From: Woeseiaceae bacterium | GTDB lineage: Bacteria > Pseudomonadota > Gammaproteobacteria > Steroidobacterales > Woeseiaceae | Length of the DNA: 64,000 bases | Reading direction: 5' to 3' | Assembly: GCA_028280615.1 (NCBI GenBank) | Contig: JANQLK010000022.1 | Span: 124,001-188,000, forward strand | Notes under the pieces: generated by a model | Database searches by the model: none | The model's input: the letters and a program-made list of their open reading frames with translations, nothing else | Told to the model about the DNA's origin: nothing | In this document: piece by piece, positions 45,001 through 52,628 of the stretch | How positions within the stretch are numbered: the stretch's first letter is position 1 | Layout: each line of letters opens with the position of its first letter | Made by a program: the position numbers and the translations under genes

Positions 45001-45267
45001 TACGCGGTTCTGATTCACGGCTTCGAGACCGACGAGGTGTCCGGCGGCCCGGGTGCGAACTACCAGCTGCTCGCCTGGTCGTTCGGCGAGAACGATGATC
45101 AGGGCAACATGACCGTATCGGGGCCGGGTCTCGTGTCGGTCGGCTCGACCGAGACCGTCACGATCAACTGGACGGATCTCGCCACGAACACGATCTACTT
45201 CGGCGGTATCTCGCACAACACGCCCAGCGGCCTGTCCGGCCTGACGCTGATAACGATCGGCAACTGA
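42100..45267 (+). CDS. Secreted subtilisin-like serine protease (S8) with PA domain
   Basis: 1055 residues from a TTG start. Signal peptide (FHILFLPFVLLSAAAAIG); inhibitor I9-like propeptide (~48-150, KIYIVQLREPATV); catalytic triad Asp186 (VIGFIDSGVYPEHPAL), His290 (DVDGHGTHTATTAAGN) and Ser636 (YLSGTSMSAPHVAGVAALLK). A PA domain is inserted at ~455-565 (GNIALVQRGGCDFDIKVQNA). An Fn3-like region (~735-830, TVTRTVTNPSDSAASFSLSV) and a C-terminal beta domain with DDLDMYVYFC follow. This matches large extracellular subtilases of marine gammaproteobacteria that degrade proteins for nutrition. Confidence 0.94.
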   Translation: MSAFHILFLPFVLLSAAAAIGEETSPLVDAGPGYGLRVASEGDPDVPKIYIVQLREPATVDVASRTAAATLSADPDARRPRFDRRSAFAQSYAQKLRDKHDRVLEHAGTGTQKLYSYVYGMNGFAARMTPAQAHKLAVSDDVLHVWQDEIRPLTTNFSADFLGLFDSNGGLRGDLNGEDVVIGFIDSGVYPEHPALSDMQEADRPRPCQSAWAESTLLGIWLCRRYTRMEDRLVYDPPEDWNGACESGERFEETACNNKLIGARFFIEGAENSGPIDDGEIRSPRDVDGHGTHTATTAAGNRVNASIFGTRIARIEGLAPRARVAVYKACWLRPGDQRASCNTSDLARAVDAAVADGVDIINYSVGSSLLTVTAADDVALLAAARAGVVSAVSAGNDGPNLRTIASPAGSPWVITVGASTREGQQSVEALQVQSPPGLAGRYAVVEAAFTPPLADVDPLEASLILANDNDTSLPDGGEGTTSDGCQPLINTALMNGNIALVQRGGCDFDIKVQNAEDAGAIAAVVYNIAGDPFVMEGETGNVTIPALMVGQADGNRFIEEIDAGSDIVVILQKGLFLTEQETGNVMASFSSRGPGPLRSILKPDVTAPGVNILAGFTPDAVNATPGEQYGYLSGTSMSAPHVAGVAALLKQAHPGWSPAAIKSALMTSARQSINVSDGETPANPFDFGAGHIVPNAAREPGLIYDAGVDDYDAFACGAGIEAVSQERCDELAARGFSFEGEDMNLPSIAMDQVTTTRTVTRTVTNPSDSAASFSLSVDVPDGMLMSVDPPNLAVGARASAEFDVTLSYVSGPLDLWRFGSLTWTGDDTEVRSPIAVRPVTLSAPGEFTSLGGTGTGEFDVAFGYTGSYTPRVHGLRLPQVIDGFVDNDPTKTFTFRGDNGVTIHQIDVPADQLYLRFAMFDQLTDGDDDLDMYVYFCPDGVNCNLIGESGSPTAEEQFDLFRPAEGRYAVLIHGFETDEVSGGPGANYQLLAWSFGENDDQGNMTVSGPGLVSVGSTETVTINWTDLATNTIYFGGISHNTPSGLSGLTLITIGN

Positions 45268-45288
45268 CCCTGCCGCGGCGGGCCGGCG

Positions 45289-45723
45289 CTACTTGAGCAT
45301 GCCCTTCTTGCCGAGCCGCCACGTGTAAAAAATCAGGGCGATCGCGATGACGATGACGGTCAGCTGGATGTAGGCGGGCACCATGCCGAACACGGCCGTA
45401 ACGTCGTTCAGTACGAACGAATGCACGTTCTGGACGATGAGCGCGACGAACGAAACGACGAACACGGGCAGCGCCAGCGAACGGCGTAACAGCAGCAGCA
45501 GGCATGCCAGGACGCCTGCCGTCACGGCGATGGCGTTGGCCGAGGTGGCCCACACGGGCACCGAGTCGATGAAACGTATCTCGGCCTCGCCGTAGATCGC
45601 GGCGAGTTCCTCCGGGGTCGCGCTGACGGTAGACACGTAGACCATGAGCCCGAACACGTTCCAGATCAGCGCCGCGCCGCCGATCAGCCAATGTGACATC
45701 GGTGTCCCGTCGCCATTCGTCAT
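45289..45723 (-). CDS. Four-helix integral membrane protein, function unknown
   Basis: 144 residues with four membrane helices (HWLIGGAALIWNVFGLMVYV; SANAIAVTAGVLACLLLLLR; LPVFVVSFVALIVQNVHSFV; IQLTVIVIAIALIFYTWRLG). A conserved-looking loop is PEELAAIYGEAEIRFIDSVP. Similar small proteins are sometimes annotated as sugar-transporter-like, but I see no substrate-specific motif. It converges on the subtilase gene with a 21-bp gap. Confidence 0.75.
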   Translation of the reverse strand: MTNGDGTPMSHWLIGGAALIWNVFGLMVYVSTVSATPEELAAIYGEAEIRFIDSVPVWATSANAIAVTAGVLACLLLLLRRSLALPVFVVSFVALIVQNVHSFVLNDVTAVFGMVPAYIQLTVIVIAIALIFYTWRLGKKGMLK

Positions 45724-45791
45724 CGCTCACTCTCGTCCGGTCTCGGCCGTCGTAGCGATGATCGTTGCGCAATCAAGGGATTGCAAGAGCC

Positions 45792-45823
45792 AAAAGAAAG
45801 GCCCCCTGCGCGAACAGGAGGCC
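45792..45823 (-). terminator. Intrinsic terminator of the PEP-CTERM gene
   Basis: On the minus strand GGCCTCCTG-TTCGCG-CAGGGGGCC forms a 9-bp stem with one mismatch, followed by TTTCTTTT. It lies about 30 nt beyond the stop of the PEP-CTERM gene. Confidence 0.8.
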
Positions 45824-45853
45824 CTTCCGGAGAGAGAACGTTGCCGTTTTTTG

Positions 45854-46465
45854 TCAGGCGCGGCGGCTCACACGGCCCGCGACGAGCAGGCCGAGGCCGA
45901 GCAGCGCGAGTACCGCGGGCTCCGCCACGCGAAGCTGCACGTTGTCGAGCACGATGCCGACTTTGTCGCCGCCCAGGTGGCTGAAGTTCAGGTACACGGA
46001 ATCTGCCACTTCGTTGAGGACGAAAGTCTGCCAATAGCGCTGCCAGCCGTCGCTGCCCGTCAGCACATGCGCCGCCATGCTCAGGAGGCTGCCGTTGCTC
46101 AGCGACACCGCAAACGCGAAATCCGTCTGGTCGCCCGCGCGCTGGTTGCCCGACAACCAGTACGAGAAGTTGTACTTGCCCGGATCGAGGGGACCCAGGT
46201 CGATCGACATGATTTCGCCGGCCTGGCCGTTCGAACCGTCGAGGTCGACGCAGTGGCCCCTGCCACCCAGGCAGTCGATGCCGTAATCGCCCGACGCGAC
46301 GAGATCGACGGTGCCGTTTTGGACGGACCAATTGGCACCGCCGTCCCAGTTCAACCGGGTGCCGCCGGTCGTATCGAAGTTATCGACGAAGATTATGCCT
46401 GCGTTCGCAGTGGTGCTACCGAGAGCAAGTACGGCGCCGATTGCCCATATCGTCCGTGATCGCAT
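45854..46465 (-). CDS. PEP-CTERM sorting-signal protein
   Basis: 203 residues from the ATG at 46465. Signal peptide (TIWAIGAVLALGSTTANA), then a beta-sandwich-like domain with FVDNFDTTGGTRLNWDGGAN, YNFSYWLSGNQRAG and VGIVLDNVQLRV. The C-terminus VAEPAVLALLGLGLLVAGRV-SRRA has the tripartite PEP-CTERM form: short motif (AEP instead of PEP), hydrophobic helix, Arg-rich end. Such proteins are processed by exosortase and tied to exopolysaccharide; no exosortase is in this window. It has its own terminator and an AT-rich upstream region. Confidence 0.88.
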   Translation of the reverse strand: MRSRTIWAIGAVLALGSTTANAGIIFVDNFDTTGGTRLNWDGGANWSVQNGTVDLVASGDYGIDCLGGRGHCVDLDGSNGQAGEIMSIDLGPLDPGKYNFSYWLSGNQRAGDQTDFAFAVSLSNGSLLSMAAHVLTGSDGWQRYWQTFVLNEVADSVYLNFSHLGGDKVGIVLDNVQLRVAEPAVLALLGLGLLVAGRVSRRA

Positions 46466-46712
46466 TGATGTTCCTTTTTTGATTCGAAAATGATGGTGTA
46501 CCAAATACAAAGCAAGCGCCGTGCCAATTACATTATTTTGATACTTTTCAGTTACTTATGTTTCCTTGCCGATCGCCGGAGACCGGCCTTCGTCAACTAG
46601 TCCGACACTGCTCCACTGCAAAGCTTGAACTGCGTCACAGATCGCCCTGTGCGCCGATTGACATAGTGCTGTTTGCAGGTTTTCGGACGTGCCGCTCTGA
46701 GGCCTGCTCCGG

Positions 46713-47306
46713 CTACGAGGCCCGTGCGAGCTTTGCACAGGGCTCGTAGCGAAAGCAGCCGGTCAGATGGTCGTTGACGAGCCCGGTCGCCTGCATGTGC
46801 GCATACATGATCGTGCTGCCGACAAAGCGAAAACCGCGTTTCTTGAGGTCCTTGCTGAGCGCATCCGATTCGGCGGATGTCGCGGGCACGTCCGCGTCCT
46901 TGTCGAAGCGGTTCTGTATCGGCTCGCCGTCGACGAATCGCCAGATGTAGTCGCAGAACGAGCCGAACTGTTCCTGCACGTCGAGAAAGGCCTTCGCGTT
47001 GCTGACGGTCGATTCCACCTTGAGCCGGTTACGTACGATCGACGCATCGCCCAGCAGTTTCTCGACCCGTCGCGGCGTGAAGCGGGCGACTTTCTGCGGA
47101 TCGAAGTCGGCGAACAGCCGCCGGTAGCCCTCCCGTTTGTTGAGTATCGTCGACCAGCTCAGGCCCGCCTGCGCGCCCTCGAGAATCAGGAACTCGAATT
47201 GCACGCGATCGTCGTAGACCGGCACGCCCCACTCGCTGTCATGATATTCGATGTAGGCGTCGCTGACGCCCTCTGCCCAGCGGCAGCGCCTAATGTCTGC
47301 TGACAT
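46713..47306 (-). CDS. tag: DNA-3-methyladenine glycosylase I
   Basis: Tag removes 3-methyladenine from alkylated DNA. The N-terminal zinc-site Cys is in RRCRWAEGVSDAYIEYHDSE; WGVPVYDDRVQFEFLILEGA, QAGLSWSTILNKREGYRRLF and FRFVGSTIMYAHMQATGLVN-DH are family segments; the closing His/Cys zinc ligands are in DHLTGCFRY. 197 residues. I start at 47306, preceded by GGAG at a 6-nt spacing; an ATG six codons upstream is possible. Monocistronic. Confidence 0.95.
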   Translation of the reverse strand: MSADIRRCRWAEGVSDAYIEYHDSEWGVPVYDDRVQFEFLILEGAQAGLSWSTILNKREGYRRLFADFDPQKVARFTPRRVEKLLGDASIVRNRLKVESTVSNAKAFLDVQEQFGSFCDYIWRFVDGEPIQNRFDKDADVPATSAESDALSKDLKKRGFRFVGSTIMYAHMQATGLVNDHLTGCFRYEPCAKLARAS

Positions 47307-47385
47307 GTCGATCTCCGACGTCAATCAGGCGAGCGTAGCACCGCCCGCAGTCCGGAATCGACCGGCGAAACTGCGCCAGGCCCAC

Positions 47386-47418
47386 AAAAAAGCCCGCGCA
47401 TCGCTGCGCGGGCTTTTT
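47386..47418 (-). terminator. Strong bidirectional terminator after the EGSCG-peptide gene
   Basis: GCCCGCGCA-TCGC-TGCGCGGGC is a perfect 9-bp GC-rich stem with a tetraloop, flanked by AAAAAA on the left and TTTTT on the right. It lies about 45 nt downstream of the stop at 47460 and separates this gene from tag. Confidence 0.9.
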
Positions 47419-47459
47419 CCTCGCCTGGCCCTAAGGTCAGGCCGACAATCGGGTCCGGC

Positions 47460-47849
47460 CTACAGCGAGCCGCCGCAGGAACCTTCACCGCAAGAGCCTT
47501 CGCCGCCCTTCTTGTCGCCGCCGCAGGAACCTTCGCCTTCCTTGTCGCCGCCACAGGAACCTTCGCCGCAAGAGCCTTCGCCGCCCTTCTTGTCGCTGCC
47601 GCAAGAGCCTTCGCCTTCCTTGTCGCCGCCACAGGAACCTTCGCCGCAAGAGCCTTCGCCGCCCTTGCCTTCCTTGTCGCCGCCGCAGGAACCTTCGCCT
47701 TTGCCGCCGATCATGTAACCGGCCGACAGCGCGGACATTTCGAACGGGTTGTCGGCGCCGTCGGCGTTCGCGGTCGTGCCGATGGCGAACGAGCTTGCGA
47801 GGGCCGCACCAACTGCCAGAGCAACAGGCTTAACTACTTTCTTAGACAT
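47460..47849 (-). CDS. EGSCG-repeat peptide, candidate MNIO-type RiPP metallophore precursor (HvfA/bufferin-like)
   Basis: 129 residues. A Sec signal (VVKPVALAVGAALASSFAIG, cleavage near ANA-DG) is followed by NPFEMSALSAGYMIGG and nine EGSCG motifs (residues 52-126) separated by GDKE/SDKK spacers. HvfA/bufferin precursors have the same plan: Sec signal, N-P-F-x-M-x-x-L-x-x-GYM, then EGKCG repeats whose Cys are modified by a DUF692 (MNIO) enzyme into copper-binding groups. Here Ser replaces the usual Lys. No MNIO or DUF2063 partner is in the window, so the assignment rests on sequence pattern. An anti-sigma and ECF sigma gene lie just upstream; AGGAG precedes the ATG. Confidence 0.7.
   Translation of the reverse strand: MSKKVVKPVALAVGAALASSFAIGTTANADGADNPFEMSALSAGYMIGGKGEGSCGGDKEGKGGEGSCGEGSCGGDKEGEGSCGSDKKGGEGSCGEGSCGGDKEGEGSCGGDKKGGEGSCGEGSCGGSL
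47463..47663 (-). repeat. 78-bp tandem repeat coding for 26-residue Cys-rich units
   Basis: Unit 1 (47586-47663) and unit 2 (47508-47585) encode nearly the same 26 residues, GGEGSCGEGSCGGDKEGEGS-CG[SG]DKK, with only a few base differences; a partial third unit (47463-47507) ends the gene. The array is coding and in frame, suggesting growth by unequal crossover. Confidence 0.85.
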
Positions 47850-47920
47850 CGTATCTCTCTCCTACAGGTTTGTGTGCCCTTTCATCCAGGGCTTTGGTTA
47901 ATCAGCCAGACGCCGACGAC

Positions 47921-48634
47921 TCAGGTCGTCCACGTCACTGAACTCTTTACTTTGTCTTCGATTCGGCCGAGTCGTTCACCGTCTTCGCCGATGATCGCGA
48001 TGCTGCCGTCGCCGACCGGGATGATCACGCCGTTGACCGAGTCACCCGAAATCGACTGCGGGCCGTCCACGGCCTGGCCCGGCATCAACAGAATAGTAAC
48101 CGGTCCGCGTTCACCCTGGATGACGAGATGCGGCACTTCGACGCCGTTGATCCTGCAGGTCTTGGCGTACGTGATCAGGCCGGCTGAGTGATCCATGTTG
48201 GCGATACGGGCAGGCACGACGCGATTAAGGCGTGCATCGCTGACCGGCTTGTCGCTGACGACCAGCGCACCAGGTTCATGGTCCAGGTGGTCGAGAATCT
48301 GGTCGGCGAGCGTCATTTCGGCGACGTCCTCGTTGCCGAGCTGCAATCCGAGAAACGCCGCCAGGGTCACCGTGGCGGCTATCGCGAGCCACGCGGGCGC
48401 CGTGAAACGGCGCTTCGGCGCGAGGCGCGTGACATTGCTCGTATCCACGTCGGGGAGTTCGGGGATTCTGAGCTCCGGAACGCTCAGGCTGAGCGCGCGC
48501 TCGATACGGCGGTCGAACTCGATCGCGCCCTGACGAAACGCCTGGCAGTCGCCGCACGCGGCCAGGTGCTCGCCACCGTCCTCGGTGGCGGGGTCCGCCG
48601 TTACGAGCTGTCTGTATTCGTCGCAATTCATCAT
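47921..48634 (-). CDS. Zinc-type anti-sigma factor (DUF3379-like)
   Basis: 237 residues, starting at an ATG overlapping the sigma stop (ATGA). The N-terminal cytoplasmic domain has NCDEYRQLVTADP and the ZAS motif HLAACGDC (HxxxCxxC), which binds zinc and clamps ECF sigma factors. One transmembrane helix follows (APAWLAIAATVTLAAFLGLQ, ~90-110), then a ~125-residue periplasmic domain ending IIGEDGERLGRIEDK. DUF3379 assignment is from the overall layout and is tentative. The EGSCG-peptide gene begins 71 nt downstream, likely in the same operon. Confidence 0.82.
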   Translation of the reverse strand: MMNCDEYRQLVTADPATEDGGEHLAACGDCQAFRQGAIEFDRRIERALSLSVPELRIPELPDVDTSNVTRLAPKRRFTAPAWLAIAATVTLAAFLGLQLGNEDVAEMTLADQILDHLDHEPGALVVSDKPVSDARLNRVVPARIANMDHSAGLITYAKTCRINGVEVPHLVIQGERGPVTILLMPGQAVDGPQSISGDSVNGVIIPVGDGSIAIIGEDGERLGRIEDKVKSSVTWTT

Positions 48635-49164
48635 CGTTCCACGCCTGGCATTCCCTGGTCTTCCCGCTCCACCCGTTCCCTGAGCTTCAGTCGAGCCCGG
48701 TGCAGCCGTGTCAGCACCGCTCCCTGTTTCAGACCCATCAACTCGCCAATTTCTTTCGTGCTGTATCCCATCAATACCTGCAGGACCAGCGGCTCTCTGT
48801 AGTCGTCCTCGAGTTCGAAAATCGACTCGCGTAAGCCTTCGAGCTGTTCGTCCGGCTCGTGTGCGAGCAGGGCCTCCTGCGAGGGGCTCAGGTCGTCCAC
48901 GTCTACCGTTTCCAGCCGCTTGCGCTCGAAATAGCGAGCGTTTTCGCGCCTGACGATAGTCAGGAGCCACGGTTTCGCGGCGCCGTCATCGCGCAGCGCG
49001 TGCAGCGATTTCCATGCCCGGAGCAGTGCCTCCTGGACCACGTCCTCGGCGATGGCCCGATCGCGACTCAACCAGGCCGCATAGCGGAACATGTCCTGGT
49101 GATACACGCCGACCAGGCGGTCAAATCTGCGTCGCCGCTCGATGCCGGCGCTGCTGGCGTTCAT
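48631..49164 (-). CDS. ECF RNA polymerase sigma factor (second cassette)
   Basis: 177 residues from the ATG at 49164. Region 2: FDRLVGVYHQDMFRYAAWLS, AIAEDVVQEALLRAWKSLHA, KPWLLTIVRRENARYFER; region 4: LEDDYREPLVLQVLMGYSTK, EIGELMGLKQGAVLTRLHRA. It is translationally coupled to the downstream anti-sigma gene. The upstream region holds an inverted repeat CCTGAC-N10-GTCAGG (49198-49219) and, on the same strand, CTGACA-16-TAATAA, a possible promoter. In other bacteria ECF factors control bufferin-type genes under metal stress; that link is inferred here. Confidence 0.92.
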   Translation of the reverse strand: MNASSAGIERRRRFDRLVGVYHQDMFRYAAWLSRDRAIAEDVVQEALLRAWKSLHALRDDGAAKPWLLTIVRRENARYFERKRLETVDVDDLSPSQEALLAHEPDEQLEGLRESIFELEDDYREPLVLQVLMGYSTKEIGELMGLKQGAVLTRLHRARLKLRERVEREDQGMPGVER

Positions 49165-49240
49165 TCGAGATGACCCGTCCCTTGAGTTTTTTATTACCCT
49201 GACGGCGAAATTTGTCAGGAGGCATGGAAACACTACCTAA

Positions 49241-50293
<1,053 letters not shown>

Positions 50294-50355
50294 CCCGGTG
50301 CGAGTCGGTATACTCGACTGCGTTGCCACGGCGGGACCGAGCGGAGCCCCACAAG

Positions 50356-51195
50356 GTGAGTGAAGAAACCTCGATTCTCGATCGCTACGGCGTCATGGGG
50401 CATCCCATCGCCCACAGCCGCTCGCCCGTTATCCACAAGCTGTTTGCCATGCAAACGGGCGAGCAGCTGCGCTACGAGCTTCTGGACGTCGAAGCCGCCG
50501 CGCTCGAGCAGGCGATTCGCCGCTTCCAGGGCTCGGGCGGCCGCGGCCTGAACATCACGGTGCCGCACAAACAGAGCGTCTGCATGCTGTGCGACCACCT
50601 CAGCGAACGCGCGAACACCGCGGGTGCCGCGAACACGCTGATCTTCAAGGACAACGAGATCACGGGCGACAACACGGACGGGATCGGCCTGTTGCGCGAC
50701 CTCGTCGTCAATCTCGATCTGTCGATCGAGGGCAGCGACATATTGATCCTCGGCGCGGGCGGCGCGACGCGCGGTATCGTGGGACCGCTGCTCGAGATGT
50801 CGCCCAAGGCGGTGACGATCGCCAATCGAACGCCGGACAGGGCCGAGACACTCAAGGCACGGTTCGACGAGCTTGGCACGATCAAGGCGGTTGGTTTCGG
50901 CGACATCGTCGACGACCACACGTACGATCTGGTCATCAATGCGACCTCGGCGGGCGTTCGCGGCGAGGCGCCACCGTACCCGGCCGGTGCGCTGGGCCAC
51001 AACACGGTGTGCTACGACCTTTCCTATGGACTAAAGCCCACCCCGTTCACGGTCTGGGCGCGGGACCGCGGGGCCGCGCGCGCCGTCATGGGCTGGGGCA
51101 TGCTCGTCGAGCAGGCCGCGGAGAGTTTCAGGCTGTGGCGCGGTATCCGGCCCGAAACCGGACCGGTACTCAAGCAAATCAGGGTCAGCGCATAG
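50356..51195 (+). CDS. aroE: Shikimate dehydrogenase
   Basis: AroE reduces 3-dehydroshikimate with NADPH in aromatic amino-acid synthesis. [20 protein letters not shown] is the shikimate-binding N-terminus; [15 protein letters not shown] carries the catalytic Lys; [11 protein letters not shown] and [20 protein letters not shown] (NADP GxGGxxR) follow. The adenine-binding [11 protein letters not shown] and [16 protein letters not shown] complete it. About 279 residues from the GTG at 50356; the start is uncertain. It ends convergently with gor, overlapping 11 bp. Confidence 0.95.
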   Translation: MSEETSILDRYGVMGHPIAHSRSPVIHKLFAMQTGEQLRYELLDVEAAALEQAIRRFQGSGGRGLNITVPHKQSVCMLCDHLSERANTAGAANTLIFKDNEITGDNTDGIGLLRDLVVNLDLSIEGSDILILGAGGATRGIVGPLLEMSPKAVTIANRTPDRAETLKARFDELGTIKAVGFGDIVDDHTYDLVINATSAGVRGEAPPYPAGALGHNTVCYDLSYGLKPTPFTVWARDRGAARAVMGWGMLVEQAAESFRLWRGIRPETGPVLKQIRVSA

Positions 51196-52531
51196 TCACG
51201 AATTCCTCGGAGCTCGTCGGGTGGATCGCCACCGTATCGTCGAAGTCTCTCTTGGTCGCGCCCATGCGGACCGCGACCGCGAAGCCCTGCATCATCTCGT
51301 CGGCACCGTCGCCGATCACGTGACAGCCGACGACGCGCTCGTCGCCGCCGGCCGTGATCAGCTTCATGACGGAGCGTTCCTTCTTTTCGCCTAGCGCATA
51401 GAACATGCCGGTAAACGCCGACTCGTAGACCTTGACGGCGTCGCCGTATTGCTCGCGCGCTGCGCGCTCGGTCATGCCGACCGTACCCATCGGCGGATGG
51501 CTGAAGATCACGGTCGGGATCAGCCGGTAGTCGAGGTGCCGGTCTTGCATGCCGCCGTACAACCTGTCGGCGAGCCGGCGGCCGGCCGCGATCGCGACGG
51601 GCGTCAGCTGTTCGCGGCCGGTCACGTCGCCCAGCGCGAATACGTTGTCGACGTTGGTCTTCTGATAGAGATCGGTCGGGATGTTGCCGTAGGCATCGAC
51701 GGCCACGCCGGCCGCCTCGAGGTTCAGCGCGGCCGTGTTGGGCTCTCGGCCGACGGCCCATAGCACGCAGTCGACCGGACCGAATCGTCGGCCGTCCTCG
51801 CTCGCCATGACGATGCCGTCGTCGGTCTTCTCCAGTCCGGTCGGTACGACGCCCATGTCGATCTCGATACCGGCGCCGCGCATCGCGGCCATGACCTCAC
51901 GGCCCAGCATCGCATCGAAGCTGCGTACGACCGAGTCCTTGCGAATCACGAGCCGGGTCTCGCTGCCGAGCGCCTTGAACACGCCGCCGAGTTCGACGGC
52001 GACATAGCCGCTGCCGGCGATCAGCACTCGCTCGGGCCGCTCGTCGAGCTCGAAGAAGTCGTCGGACGTCAGGCCGTGCTCGGCCCCGGGCACGTCCGGC
52101 ACGATTGGCTGTCCACCCGTTGCGACGACGATGCGATCGGTCTCGAGTTCCCGGCCGTCGACGGCCACGGTGTTGGCGTCGACGAGACTGCCCGTGCCTG
52201 CGATATAGTCGACGTTCTTGAGGTCAAGGTTGCGCTCGTAGATGCCGTTGAGGCGCTCCACGTAGGCGTCGCGGCGCGCCTTCAGAGCCCGCCAGTCGTG
52301 ACCGTTGACGTCGATGTCGAAGCCGTAGTCCCCGGCATGGTCGAACATGTGGGCATGGTGCGCCGCGTACCACATGACCTTTTTCGGCACGCAGCCGACG
52401 TTTACACAGGTGCCGCCCAGGGGTCCGCTTTCGATCACGGCCGCGCGCGCACCGTATTCCGCTGCACGCTGCGCGTGGGCCAGGCCACCGCTGCCGCCGC
52501 CAATGACGACAAGGTCATATTTCGAACTCAA
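51185..52531 (-). CDS. gor: Glutathione-disulfide reductase
   Basis: Gor reduces glutathione disulfide with NADPH. FAD-binding [20 protein letters not shown], redox disulfide [18 protein letters not shown]-binding [20 protein letters not shown] with Arg in [27 protein letters not shown] and the C-terminal catalytic His-Glu region [12 protein letters not shown]. 448 residues (E. coli 450). The start codon is TTG, preceded by a perfect AGGAGG five nt upstream, which decides the start. Confidence 0.96.
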   Translation of the reverse strand: MSSKYDLVVIGGGSGGLAHAQRAAEYGARAAVIESGPLGGTCVNVGCVPKKVMWYAAHHAHMFDHAGDYGFDIDVNGHDWRALKARRDAYVERLNGIYERNLDLKNVDYIAGTGSLVDANTVAVDGRELETDRIVVATGGQPIVPDVPGAEHGLTSDDFFELDERPERVLIAGSGYVAVELGGVFKALGSETRLVIRKDSVVRSFDAMLGREVMAAMRGAGIEIDMGVVPTGLEKTDDGIVMASEDGRRFGPVDCVLWAVGREPNTAALNLEAAGVAVDAYGNIPTDLYQKTNVDNVFALGDVTGREQLTPVAIAAGRRLADRLYGGMQDRHLDYRLIPTVIFSHPPMGTVGMTERAAREQYGDAVKVYESAFTGMFYALGEKKERSVMKLITAGGDERVVGCHVIGDGADEMMQGFAVAVRMGATKRDFDDTVAIHPTSSEEFVTMR

Positions 52532-52628
52532 ACGAACCTCCTGTTTTCACTTGCTTGCGGGACACAGGCTGCTAGCCGCCGGCAGTAGCTGTGGTACCAT
52601 CCAGCGGCAAAAAAGACACAGGCCGTAG

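Noticed and set aside
46558..46749. Small forward frame between the PEP-CTERM gene and tag
   Set aside because: No ribosome binding site, overlaps the 3' end of tag, no similarity; the gap 46511-46712 looks non-coding.
47463..47677. Regular repeats that could suggest a CRISPR array
   Set aside because: The units are contiguous, in frame and coding (78 bp, no variable spacers), so this is a tandem coding repeat.
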